Positions 9,334-19,673 of a stretch of DNA of 64,000 bases are shown here, piece after piece. This DNA comes from Guyanagaster necrorhizus (taxonomy: Eukaryota; Basidiomycota; Agaricomycetes; Agaricales; Physalacriaceae). The stretch covers positions 1,339,023-1,403,022 of the forward strand of contig NW_025064887.1 in assembly GCF_019112545.1 (NCBI RefSeq). Reading direction: 5' to 3'. Position 1 is the stretch's first letter, and the number at the start of each line of letters is the position of its first letter. The notes under the pieces were generated by a model that was not told the DNA's origin, did no database searches, and saw only the letters and a program-made list of their open reading frames with translations. The position numbers and the translations under genes are program-made.

Positions 9334-11378
9334 ATGGTGTCCCACCGCCCATTGCGGCGCATCCCAGCGCCACTGTACAACAAGCCTAGTTGGCTCCTGG
9401 CGCCGGACCCATCAATGCTCCCGGTACCAACGTTCAACGACGTTGCAACAGTCACTGTCCAAAGGCAGTCACTCATCACCGTCCCTGCCCCCAAGCCATC
9501 CTCCCGTTCCTTACCCTCATCTGACTCTGTCATCTTCCCCCCACTTCCAAAATACGCCGATGTCATGCGCATGGAAAACGATCTACCGGTCGCCGAAGCA
9601 AGGAGACGTGCGCGCGCGATAGACCCGATAGGTTACGCTGCTGAAGCCCCTCAAGGTGAACTCCCCCCGCCACCGTCGTTCGATGACATTCGTCGCATGC
9701 AGCCAGACCTACCTTGGGAAGAAGTGATGAAAAGGGCTGGGAACATCGACCAGGCTGCGCTAGCTAGAGATATGATTTCCCAGCAAGGGCCGGAGAGGTT
9801 AGAGGCCTTGCTTCGACCATTGGCTACTTTCCTGAGTCCTCAGTGGATGGACAGTCCAACCATTGACCTACCGGAGTCATCCTTTAACCAGTCCTCGATG
9901 AATGCAGAAGAGGCAATGACCTCTTCGCTGTTTTTGTCTTCTACCAAAGACAAAAACGGTGGAGAGCTCAAAGCCTTTGCCACATTTCTCGCAGTGTGGT
10001 TACATGCAACAGTCACAAATGAATCCAGAACAGAAGTGACGACTGATTCGGCGAGGTGAGCATCATGACCACTTAGTATAGGCAGCATGAACTCACAGTA
10101 AATGATAGGTTCTGGAAAGCTTGGTTAACATTTAGCGAGACCGTTATTGTCATCCAAGAGGTCATGGAGACACTGACGTTGGATTACATCACAGTATTCC
10201 ATGGCCTGGTATATATCAAGAGACTATTTGGAACTTGCTACATCCATGAGGAGAAGGGCTATCTACAGAATGCACCTACCATTCTCGCCCGAGTATTCCT
10301 TGTCGGGTGTTTCCTGGGCTTCAAGTATTGTCAAGACATCTATTCGACGAGGCCCTGGTAAGCATTAAGCATATATTCTATGATGCATGAGGCTCACGCT
10401 TCTTTCAGGGCTTTAGCCATGGACATTGACAGTCGTACAGTAGAAAAAGTAGACCGCCATGCTTTGCATGGTCTTGATTACAGGCTTGATGTATCGCCGA
10501 ACGACTGGAAAGAGTCCATTGAAGACTTGTGTCGGTTTGCAGCAGCCTGTCCCTTCCCTAGTGCAAACATCTACACACGAACGGTTGTCAGCGACATCCT
10601 CGACAAGCTCAAGATCAACTCACCTCCGGGCATTCCTCTGAGAGCAAGAAGAAGCTATGGTAGACAAGGAACTATTGAGCCGCCGTCACTCACCGACATT
10701 TTGGGCATCTTCATCGGCATGGTGTATAGCCCAAGAATTGTCCTGAAAGCGGCAGAAGTGCATCATCCTGCCGCGCCATGGGATGTACAGAAGGACCCTA
10801 TCGTCGGACACAACACGGTACTGATCGGACAGCACATAGGTCCTGATGAGCATATGTTCGATGCGCCGGTGCAGCATCCTGGGATTTGGAACAGACGGAG
10901 TGACCCTGTGGATGGTAGGATGGCCATAGAACAGCGCATAGGGCCGGATACACAGTTCCTTGGAAAGCGGGGATATTCCGCCTCGACGTGGGATAATGAA
11001 ATCGTCTGGCCTGATGATCCGCAACACATACGGCTTAACGGGTCGTTCTACGCTATGCAGGAGCACCCTGACGTGACCGAGGGTATACAGGATGACCTTA
11101 CGGTCTGGCGTAGTGCTGCGATGGTGGCTACACAACGTGTAAGATCCGACACGCAGCTCCTCGAGATGCAGAGGCTCCCTTCTGTGTCTTGGAATGCCCA
11201 GAATCGGCGTATGATCTGGCAAGCCAATACGAGGATTATTGGACAACGCAAAGTGATTGGCGGCCTGTTCTTCAAAGGCGCCAACGAGACAAATATCTGG
11301 GCTCCACAGGGGGATTCTCTCCTAGAATATCCAAGCGACAGACGGTCCGTGCCGCAAGGTCATCGCGGTGTCTTCTAG
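9334..11378 (+). CDS. Cyclin-box-like protein with N- and C-terminal internal repeats, 646 aa
   Basis: Three exons (9334-10055, 10109-10357, 10409-11378) joined in frame at GTGAGC..GATAG and GTAAGC..TTCAG give 646 residues. Residues ~242-370 resemble a cyclin N-terminal fold of the fungal PCL/Pho80 sort: FWKAWLTF, a helical run containing LVYIKRLF, ARVFLVGCFLGFKY, then W followed by MDIDSRTVEKVDRHAL and DYRLDVSPNDW. The N-terminal part carries two copies of a proline-led unit (about 69-97 and 110-139: PPLPKYADVMRMENDLP.. and PPPPSFDDIRRMQPDLP..). After the cyclin-like part, about 444-605, come some five degenerate ~32-residue repeats with W, IGQR/IEQR and GPDTQ landmarks. Known: PCL cyclins bind Pho85-type kinases. 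Inferred: a kinase-regulating or scaffold protein. Family assignment rests on pattern only; the repeats match nothing I know. Confidence 0.6.
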
Positions 11379-11862
11379 GTCACCACTACGAGCCTCTCAT
11401 CAGCGACAATCTCAGGGTAAAAATCAAAAGGCATACCAGGGACCGTAGTTTCATTAACATCCGAGGCTTGACGGCGCTTCAGTCGACCGAATGTCATTGC
11501 TATCATCGATACCGGACGATCCCGCTCATCGACCAACCAACAACCGATACATCTTAGAGCCACCCACAAGCATACATCCTTATCGCACTATCAGCTATCA
11601 TAAAGCTTGAAGGCAGCAGTATCGCTAAGGATAATGCTTACCTTCTGGAAGTCACCATTATCATTGTCCTTCTCGTCGTGTAGTGTAAGATATTAGAACG
11701 GAGCTGATGAGTTTACAAAGTCTGCATGAGTGAGGGCTAGCCAGTGAAACGGCGTAAAGAACGCCCTCGTACAACAACGAGGAGGAGGAGGAGATCGATG
11801 GATGTGAAACAAGAGAGATGTCCATATTTGGCAAAGTGGCATTGTATTGCCTTTTTACTACG
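11379..11862. other. Intergenic region
   Basis: No gene seen. A purine-rich GAGGAGGAGGAG tract near 11780 lies in the likely promoter or 5' UTR of the next gene. An in-frame ATG at 11818 would add 15 residues to that gene. Confidence 0.45.
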
Positions 11863-12297
11863 ATGAACTCACCGCCAGAACAAGGCTCGCCGACGTCGTC
11901 GACGCCCTCCACCGTTTCTCCTCCTCCAGAAGAGGTCAATGTCAGCTCTGATGCTCAACCTAGTACCACATCTCATATCCTCAACATGGTGACCTCAACG
12001 CTGAGCCCCAGTTCTTCAAAGCGCCGCCTTCCGGGTAGTAGTACGTTTGGTGGTGGATCCAGCCGTGACACAAAATCCAGGAGACGTGAAGGCACTCAGA
12101 GATTGATGGTTGGGGGCTCGGCAGCGTGGGATACCAAAGAATCGTCAAAGAAGGAGGACATGACTGATGTCCAGACCGTAGAAATGCTGCGAAAGGGTAT
12201 GTCATCTTTCTAATGTTACCTTGACGTTCACTCACCGGCAATGGTGTTTTCATTGGCAGAAATTGGAGATCCATTTGATATCGTGTTTCCGAAATAA
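11863..12297 (+). CDS. Small unknown Ser/Pro-rich protein, 123 aa
   Basis: Two exons, 11863-12196 and 12260-12297, join across a GTATGT..GGCAG intron and give 123 residues. The first ~90 are low-complexity Ser/Thr/Pro with basic patches (SKRRLPG, SRRREG) and look disordered. The end is more ordered: QTVEMLRKEIGDPFDIVFPK. That the second exon, only 38 bases, completes this helix-like tail and stops cleanly supports the gene. An in-frame ATG at 11818 is an alternative start; I prefer 11863 because the extra residues are hydrophobic and unlike the rest. Family not recognised, no function proposed. Confidence 0.5.
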
Positions 12298-12914
12298 ATA
12301 CAAGCTTGTCTCAGGTTCGTCGGCAGTCACCAACGAGACACTCCTTTACTAATCCATGAACAGCTTCTCGTTTCTGTATAATATAGCTGTACCGCAATAC
12401 CACTGATATTTAGAGCAACTGTTTTCCCGCGGAAGGCTAGCCACTTTGGTAATACCCGAATCCCATGTGAGTTAAATGTACAATTTCTTCAAACGCAACT
12501 TCAAGTTTTCAATGGATCCAAATATCGTCAAAGCCTCTGTACGCGACCGAATAATACCATGTTCGTACTCAAATGTCTGCCGGACGGCATGCACTTCATC
12601 AGGCGTCGATAGGCTATTGACCATGGACGTTCTGCTACTCAGATACCAAGATACCAAACCTGCGTACAATGCACGGTATTTACGAACTATCAACATCACC
12701 CCGGATCGAGGAATCTTCATGGATCTCACGTGAATATGTATCATCTTCATGAACTTATAATATAGTGGGATAATTCTCGCGCGGCTGCTTCTTTAGTCCT
12801 TCGACACTGCTGTTCCAAGAAAAGAAATGGGAATACTTGGTTTCAGGATGTCAAAATATGTATCTTATTGAGGAGCATAGGTCAAAGACCATAGGCCGAA
12901 AGGAATTCAAGCAC

Positions 12915-12985
12915 AACGGCCAACCTGGGTAGGGATCGAACCCATCTTATTTAAACAACTGAGAGATTGGACCAGTGCATGTATC
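12915..12985 (-). other. tRNA-like fragment (possible SINE relic)
   Basis: The - strand carries GGGTTCGATCCC, a full match to the Pol III B box / T-arm consensus, and ~25 nt upstream CTCTCAGTTG, similar to a D-arm A box. The T stem pairs only in part, the A-to-B distance is short and no acceptor or anticodon stem closes, so this is not a functional tRNA. It may be a tRNA-derived SINE remnant. Confidence 0.35.
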
Positions 12986-13489
12986 GGTATACCTATCAAT
13001 ACATTGCCCATCCCCTGAAATTTCCACACCACTGTACCTGGGGATAAAAAGCTGAGCAACGAGTCAAGTCCGCAAATGGCCGGTATTGAGAACAAAATGG
13101 TGCGAACCCAAAAGCTTCGCGTTAATACCAATGTTTATCATAATCATATTAGCACAGCTGGCCAACCAGTACCTTGCCCGTAGGAGCAAAAAAAAACACC
13201 TATTGGCTATCGTGTGATTTTTCCGACCTGCACCGACGAACGTCCTAAAAGATTAGTACTGTAGCAAGTGGAGGATTTTGTAAATTTACCTTGATGGCTC
13301 AAACAAAGTCTCTTCACTATCACGCCGATAGATTTATGTAATGCTCAGTCGCAGTCACGAGTCAGCCAAACGTCGACATATGCATAATTCCTGATCTACA
13401 AGCTAGAGTTGAGTACATGTGCGTATCGTGGTCGAGGAAACCAATGATGAGAAGCCCTTCACATCGCGTTGTCCACACGATCGAGGATT

Positions 13490-13530
13490 CCCCCCCCTCC
13501 CTTGGTCGAACACAGGGGTGGGTGGGGGGG
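13490..13530. other. C-tract/G-tract inverted repeat in the UPF1 3' flank
   Basis: Eight C, T, three C are followed 18 bases later by three G, T, seven G, so a hairpin with one T-T mismatch can form. The G side (GGGG, T, GGG, T, GGGGGGG) could also form a quadruplex. It lies ~200 bp beyond the UPF1 stop, in the likely 3' UTR. Confidence 0.6.
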
Positions 13531-13710
13531 ATATACGGAACAAGATTATCTCCTCCAAGCTAACCGCTGTTATATGCAGATAACCGCCGACAGGGAGGGA
13601 GGTAGAGGCATGCTCGTCTGTGTATCGAGACGCCCCTCTCCCCAAGAAGTACAGCGATATGCGTTCTCCTGGTTCGAGGCTCGTCTCCCATCGCAAGCGA
13701 GGGGGAGCAA

Positions 13711-16700
13711 TCAAAAGACGGTCACACCAGACTGCGTTCCAGCATACTGAGATTTCATATCGTCCATATCAGCCATATCATCCTGGCTCTTGTAATCATA
13801 CTGCGACAAGCTGCCAAGATCACTGGCGCCCGCTACAGAGGCAGAACCAAACGACGATCGCCGCCGGAGACGGTCGCTTTGGGAGAAGGCCAGGTTGACG
13901 TTACTGCCGTTTCCACCGTCCGGGGCTGCGTCTTGCGAGATGATCGAGGACGCGTAGCTTTCGTATGTACTGCGCTTGCCAGCCCCGCGGGGGATGCCCT
14001 GACCGAAGGGTCCACCCGGAGCAGAGAACATAGGCATACCGGACGAATACGTCGCCTGGGAGCGGAGGGACTGGACGTCGGAGGGGATGTAGCCCAATGC
14101 GTCGTGAGTCCGGTAGAAGCTGGCGTCAAAGCGGCTGGGCGTGCCGGAGCGTTTTCCTATAATGAAAATGTTAGCCTAATAAGCTACAACTCCACAACAC
14201 AACATACCATCGGACATCAATCCTATATTGGGTGCACCGCTCATATAATCCCGAGCATTAGTCTCATGACGACGGAATTGGTCCATAGACTTGAGAAGAG
14301 TGCGGCGCGGTTTACTGAACTGAATCATGCTGGCCTGCAAGTTGTTGAGCGGACCCTCGACGAGACAGTTCTTTTCCTTGTAGTGCGTCAAGAGGTAATG
14401 CCAAAGAGGATGCTGTAAGGACAAAACACAAATGAGATAACTTGTACAACAATCGACTACCTTTGTGAGCTGACCTTGCTTAGAACCTTAGGATTGCCTA
14501 GGATTACTACCCCGTACTTGGCTCGAGTCAGCGCAACGTTCAGACGTCTGGGATCGTTCAGGAAACCAATGCCTTGGTGTTCGTTGCTGCGAACGCAACT
14601 GAGAATGATATAGTCCTTCTCTCGTCCTTGGAAAGCATCGACGCTAGCAACTTCGATTTCCTTATACAGGTCCTTCTTCAAAGATCCATTGAACTGCATG
14701 TAGGTCACAATGTACGATCGTTGGCCTTCGTAAGGAGTGACGACGCCAATCTGTCCCGGGACGACGCCCGATTTGAAGAATTTAGTAACAATTTTCTCGA
14801 CATTGGAAGCTTCAGTTCTATCAAGAGATTAGTCAGATTACGATATGGAAAAGAGCAGGATGCAAACCTGTTCAAGAACGACGTGCCACTGCTGGATATT
14901 TCTTCCTGTCCTAGATTCTGGTAGAAGAACATGGGAGTATCTGGAACCGGCCAAGGAAAGTCAACATTCTTCCTCAAACGCTCCGGGGCTGTGACACCAT
15001 TCTGAAGTGTCCCTTCATAGAACATGTTGGATGGGAACTCGGAGAGGCATGGATGCATCCGGTACTGAACCTGGAGACGAATCGGTCTGTTTCCCAAGAC
15101 GACTAGCCGTTCAAACAAGGACTGTGTCAGCCCTGCGCGAGCGGCTTTCTTGTTCATAATGACCGGGCCAAGTTGCTACATAAATGGAGTTTTAGAGACG
15201 TATAGACACAAACCAAAAGGCACAAACCTGATGATCACCAACCAAAACAACCTGCTTACATCCCAAAACAAGCGGAATCATACACTCTAGAGTACCAGAG
15301 TCAGAATCGGACATCATAAACTAACGAAAGATGCTGACCTGGTTCTGCGGCCTGCGTCGCTTCATCAATCAAAACGGTTCTAAACTTGAGTTTGCTCAGC
15401 CTCGGATCGCCCGCTCCAACGCAAGTACAGCAGATAACATCTGCAGCACTGAGAATCTCCTTCTCGCACTGCCTGATAAGCGTCTTATACTTCCTCTCAT
15501 CATTGCTACTCAGTTCCCCTTGTTCGTTTTTCAGCATTATGAGCTTCTGCAGCTCTACGTGGGTGGTACTGTTCGCTACTTGCTGATGAAGAGTCAAGTA
15601 TGCGACGCTCGAATCCAGAGCCTCCCGCGATTTGGCAGTCAGACGGACCACCTTAAGACCTGTGATGTTGATCTTCTCGGTAAGTTGATCCACGGCAACA
15701 TTCGAGGGTGCGCAAACGAGAACCTGTCCTGGGTTCATTTTTGCGAGGTGGTACACAATTGATGCTGAAGTCACGGTTTTGCCAGTTCCAGGAGGTCCTT
15801 GAATCAAGCTGATGGGCTTCTGCAGGACGCTCTTCACAGCGTACATTTGGGAGTGGTTAAGCTCGGGAAGGCCGGGAGCAGAAAAGCGCTTGGGCATTTG
15901 GGTTCGAAGAGACTGGGGTTCGAGCTCGTGACCAAGAAGTTTGTGGTACTGGAATCAGGATTAGCGGAGTAGATGAGTAGAGAGAGGAATGGCCTTACAA
16001 TGTACCCGCTAACGCTCTTCTCATCAACGGCGAACGTCTTCATGGCCAATTGCATCCTATCAAAGCTGGTAGACTTCCAGACAAAGTCTGCAGCAAAGTT
16101 GTGAGTACACTCGGAAGGAACTCCTTCGGTTCTTCGCAACTCCAGGCCGATCTCATCGGAAACATCTAACAACAAGTTATAAACCCGCTCATAAAGTCGG
16201 AGAGAGTTTGGTACTTACTGTTTGGGATCTTGAGGACGTGTCCGACGCCCTCCCAGGACTTGTGCAGTTCCCCCATATATCGCAGTCTCAGCTCATCGCC
16301 GACCGCCAACCGCACTTCGCCACTCTCCAGTTTTGGAAGGCCGAACCACGCCACTCTCTTCTGATTCAGCCCCAAATCCCAGCGAACGAGAATATCGGTC
16401 TGTGTCTGACTTTCCTTGAGCCGTTTATCATAGTCGGCTTCAATCTTGACCAAAGGCCCGAATATATTCTGATATTGGTACGCGTCTTCATAGCGCACCA
16501 TGATTGGTTGCGGTTCATCGTCCACGCCGGGTTTCTCTAGATCTTCGAGTGTAGCGTTGGCATCCTCACGCCACAAATCTTCAAGCCGGTTAATTTGTTG
16601 GAATGATATCTGGCGAGAGCGGAGCTGCTCTGTCTCGGTTGGGGGCTTTACGAGCCATGAGAGGAAGGAGCGGTCGTCAATGAGCGGCGCCCAAAGGGAG

Positions 16701-17388
16701 GCGTTCCACTGTATATCTTTAGAGATAGCAGCACATGGCTGACTGATGAATCGTTGTAAGCCGGACGTATTAGGATATGCAAGGCAACTCACCGGCAAAG
16801 AAGGACGACGACAGTATCACTTTTCGCTGGAATGAAGCCTAACATGAAGACGTTCTTGCTGCCACAATTGTAGCATTCAGGAGTTGTCTCTCCAAGGGGG
16901 CTCTCTGTGTGCAAGATGACTTCTTTGTGTTTAGCACGCACAAGGTGGTTAACGATATGTGATGCCGACGTATTTCCTCGAGAGTTGCAGAACCATTTCG
17001 AGCAAATGATACACTTGACGACAGATGCTGGTGAGTGAATTCCGCAGTAACTAGCAATCCAATTCTGAACTGATAGAATATCGGAAGAGAACAAATGGCG
17101 AACGAACCTGCATGCATGAGGAGGCAGATCAACGGCGCTGCCGTCCTTGAGATCGTCTAGAACAGCATCAAAATCCTCGTCGAGCGCCGTGCGAGGAGTA
17201 CTGGAGTGATGAGCATCCTCATTGCCAGACGCTGGGTCATTGAGCTCGGAAATTGAGAGGCTCGAAAGGTCGACTGAGGATGAGTTATCTTGAGTATTGG
17301 CGGTGTATACAGAGGAAGTGTCATCTACTACGCCCATGCCTCCATAGGAGGAAGCAGAGTCGTACTGGAAATTATCGAATGTGTCCAT
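13711..17388 (-). CDS. UPF1: UPF1 RNA helicase of nonsense-mediated mRNA decay, 1,066 aa
   Basis: Ten exons on the - strand: 17388-17108, 17050-16793, 16742-16219, 16165-15999, 15948-15339, 15286-15228, 15175-14868, 14817-14475, 14412-14208 and 14156-13711. UPF1 is the ATP-dependent SF1 helicase that, with UPF2/UPF3, marks mRNAs with premature stops. The protein aligns along its length with the human one: acidic N-terminus, Cys/His domain ([31 protein letters not shown]), stalk and 1B domain, Walker A GPPGTGKT at ~461-468, DEAT box at ~605, then [19 protein letters not shown] and the [11 protein letters not shown] motif. The C-terminal tail is Ser/Gly-rich with six SQ dipeptides, recalling the SQ-rich tail phosphorylated by SMG1 in animals. 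The intron inside the Cys/His domain is 57 nt, a multiple of three without stops. It diverges from the gene at 18067. Confidence 0.96.
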
Positions 17389-18066
17389 TGCTGGAGAGAG
17401 CAAAAGGTGTTGACAGGAACACATTCATGCTGACTCCAAATCGGTAGCGTGTCGCTTAGCTAAGCATCCCTATTTAGCGAAAACTTTCTCAGGGATGGCG
17501 AAGAGAGGCTAGAAAACACTAGAAGAAATTTCAGTCGTCTGATCGGATAGGCTAGACTGCCACCAGCAGACTGTTGAAAACTGGATCTCACTCATGATTT
17601 TTCTTTTCAGTGGGAGGCATACCGTGCATGTCAGACACAACTTCTTCCTGCTCGTCTACGATTTAAATAAATAAATAGTGCTGCAAGTACAACAAAAGGT
17701 CAACAGTCTCTTGCCCTTATCTTGATCTCTCGGTAGCGGCGCTATGTCCCAGGCGAAGTGATACGATTATCATTGCTGGCAGCCTGGAATGTTGTTAGTA
17801 AACCAGAATAATGTATAAACAGACCGGTACGCACTAGCTCGGTGACTACTGGAGACCCAACAACGCCTCATGCCATGACAATTTTTGTCAAGTCTTGAGA
17901 ATATCGACGAGGTAGAATTGTCAGAACCGTTGCGCGCCGATGTTTTCTTCCATACTTTGTTAATCCTTGTTGGGTTTAGGGCTGATGACGTCAAACACAT
18001 GATGCACACGAGGCGGGAACAAAAAGGTTCTGTCGTTTGTTGACATTGACCACTAATGCTACGGCG
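17389..18066. other. Bidirectional promoter region between UPF1 and the next gene
   Basis: A 678-bp divergent spacer. It contains an A/T-rich TTTAAATAAATAAATA stretch near 17,662. No gene seen. Confidence 0.45.
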
Positions 18067-19308
18067 ATGACGACCAACACGCTCCCTCTCACACGCCCCA
18101 TGCTGGAGATGCTCCTCAATTATCTCTGCGACCAACTTTCCAATCCTGGCTCGCCATACCACATCCCCTCACTGCTCCTAGTCATCCACGGTGGCGCAGC
18201 CATGCTCCTCCACCCGTCCTACCAAACGATCCCGACCTCCCGGCAGAGCACTCTCGACGTCGATTACCTCGCCCAGCCTTTTAGCACCGATGTCTGTACG
18301 ACAATAACACGCGCCATCGCTGAGACTTCACGGGCTTTTCCTGGACTAGGCGCTGACTGGATGAACGCGGACGCGGACGTCGCGCTCCCACCGGGTGTAT
18401 GGGAGGGGAGCACACATCCCGGGAACCTCGCACAGAACACGATATTCGACCGGGGGACTGTGCGGATGGTCAGCGTCTCCCCGGGGTGGGCTGTTGGGCT
18501 GAAGCTGATGCGATACGAAAAGTACGATCCTGGAGACGTCGTGGTGATTCTCCTGAATGGACTCAGGGTGAAAGGAGGTGGCAAGTGGACGCTGGAGATT
18601 GTGGAGGGCTGGGTAAGGGCTGAGTGTGCGACGATGGGTTATGATGGATGGCCCGCGTGGAAGTTGGCGGAGATGCGCGTGAGGATTCGAGATGCAGTCC
18701 GGTTGGTCGAGGAATGGTTGAGGGAGAACCCAGGGGTCGTAACGAAGACAATTACACGTCAGACGAGCGTGATGTCGGTGCAAGAGGAGGCGGAGATTCG
18801 GGAGTGGGAGAGGAGTTTGAGGCGCGAGAAGAAGAGGACGAAGCCGAATGGAAGGTATTTGATGGGAGAGTGGGTCGAACCGGACGACTCAGACTCGGAT
18901 TCAGAGTCGGATACGTCGACTGATGGTGATGTACCGCCCACACCGCATTTGCCAACATCCCAGACCAATGAGGCCATGGTAAGCCCGTATCAGCCATCGA
19001 CTCAACTTCAGTCATGCTCCCCACAAGTGAACCTCTATCAACCACCTACGACGAGCCCTTATCAATGCCCATCCCCCCAGAACAACCCTGTGCCACAGCC
19101 TCATGGTTATATCCCTCCCACCAGCTATTCCATGCCGTCTCACCCACTCCGGATGATCCCACAGAATAATCCCACGCGACAATCCAGCGCCTATCTCCTA
19201 CCCAATACAGCCATGTGCCCTGTCCCTCCGAATTTCGTGTCGCCGATTTACGCATCTCCCAATCCGAATGCGTTTCTCTCGCCTTTCGCCTTCTCGACGC
19301 CTTACTAA
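18067..19308 (+). CDS. Unknown protein with nucleotidyltransferase-like motif and Pro-rich tail, 413 aa
   Basis: A single open frame runs from the ATG at 18067. The upstream extension of the frame starts only at a TTG, so 18067 is the first true start. Residues 36-68 contain LLVIHGGAAMLL followed by RQSTLDVDYL, a GG..R.T.D.D pattern found in nucleotidyltransferase-fold proteins of the AbiEii/DUF type and in uncharacterised fungal families that usually carry an RQST.D.D box. Residues ~70-225 look globular (GADWMNADADVALPPG). A charged helical stretch follows (EEAEIREWERSLRREKKRTK), then an acidic SDSDSES run and about 120 Pro/Ser/Tyr/Gln-rich residues that are probably disordered. Seen: motif and composition. 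Inferred: a nucleotidyltransferase-fold protein, activity unproven. It is the last intact gene before the CpG-poor island. Confidence 0.6.
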   Translation: MTTNTLPLTRPMLEMLLNYLCDQLSNPGSPYHIPSLLLVIHGGAAMLLHPSYQTIPTSRQSTLDVDYLAQPFSTDVCTTITRAIAETSRAFPGLGADWMNADADVALPPGVWEGSTHPGNLAQNTIFDRGTVRMVSVSPGWAVGLKLMRYEKYDPGDVVVILLNGLRVKGGGKWTLEIVEGWVRAECATMGYDGWPAWKLAEMRVRIRDAVRLVEEWLRENPGVVTKTITRQTSVMSVQEEAEIREWERSLRREKKRTKPNGRYLMGEWVEPDDSDSDSESDTSTDGDVPPTPHLPTSQTNEAMVSPYQPSTQLQSCSPQVNLYQPPTTSPYQCPSPQNNPVPQPHGYIPPTSYSMPSHPLRMIPQNNPTRQSSAYLLPNTAMCPVPPNFVSPIYASPNPNAFLSPFAFSTPY

Positions 19309-19673
19309 TATGGTCGGGTGCTTGTGCGGGCTGGTGATACCCTCGCCACCCATTTTCTTTTTTGGACTTATACCACTGTACTGCTACCATCTAATCTAGT
19401 ATCTCACCTGTTGTTGTACTCTATTAATGAAAGTCCTTTTGCCATGCTGTCAGACTGAAATTCAATTAATGATCTCATTATTCTCTTGAATGATGCTGTT
19501 GGAAAGCAAAGGACAAATCAATTCAAAGTGATAAGAAACAGGTTTAATCTAAGTATCTATAGCATGAAGGGAAACAACTTCTTGGAAATTGGGGTCAAAA
19601 TCTAGGAAACTTGTCTGAAATCTATTTGGGGAAAAGAGAAAGAGGCAGTCAATGCCAATTCTAATGAGAAAAT
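19309..19673. other. Left boundary of the CpG-poor island
   Basis: CpG dinucleotides are normal up to about 19,350 (CTCGCC) and then vanish. The last part is already AT-rich. No gene. Confidence 0.6.

Larger units (their letters stand above)
12298..13710. other. Intergenic region, 1.4 kb, with tRNA-like and C/G-tract features
   Basis: No protein gene was found. A tRNA-like fragment lies near 12,910-12,980 and a C-tract/G-tract inverted repeat near 13,490-13,530 (both listed separately). The right part is the 3' flank of UPF1, which is transcribed leftward into it. Confidence 0.45.

Noticed and set aside
12907..12985. Functional tRNA gene on the - strand
   Set aside because: Good T-loop but no closing acceptor or anticodon stems; kept only as tRNA-like.
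18037..18066. Start of the unknown gene at 18037
   Set aside because: That codon is TTG; the first ATG in frame is 18067.
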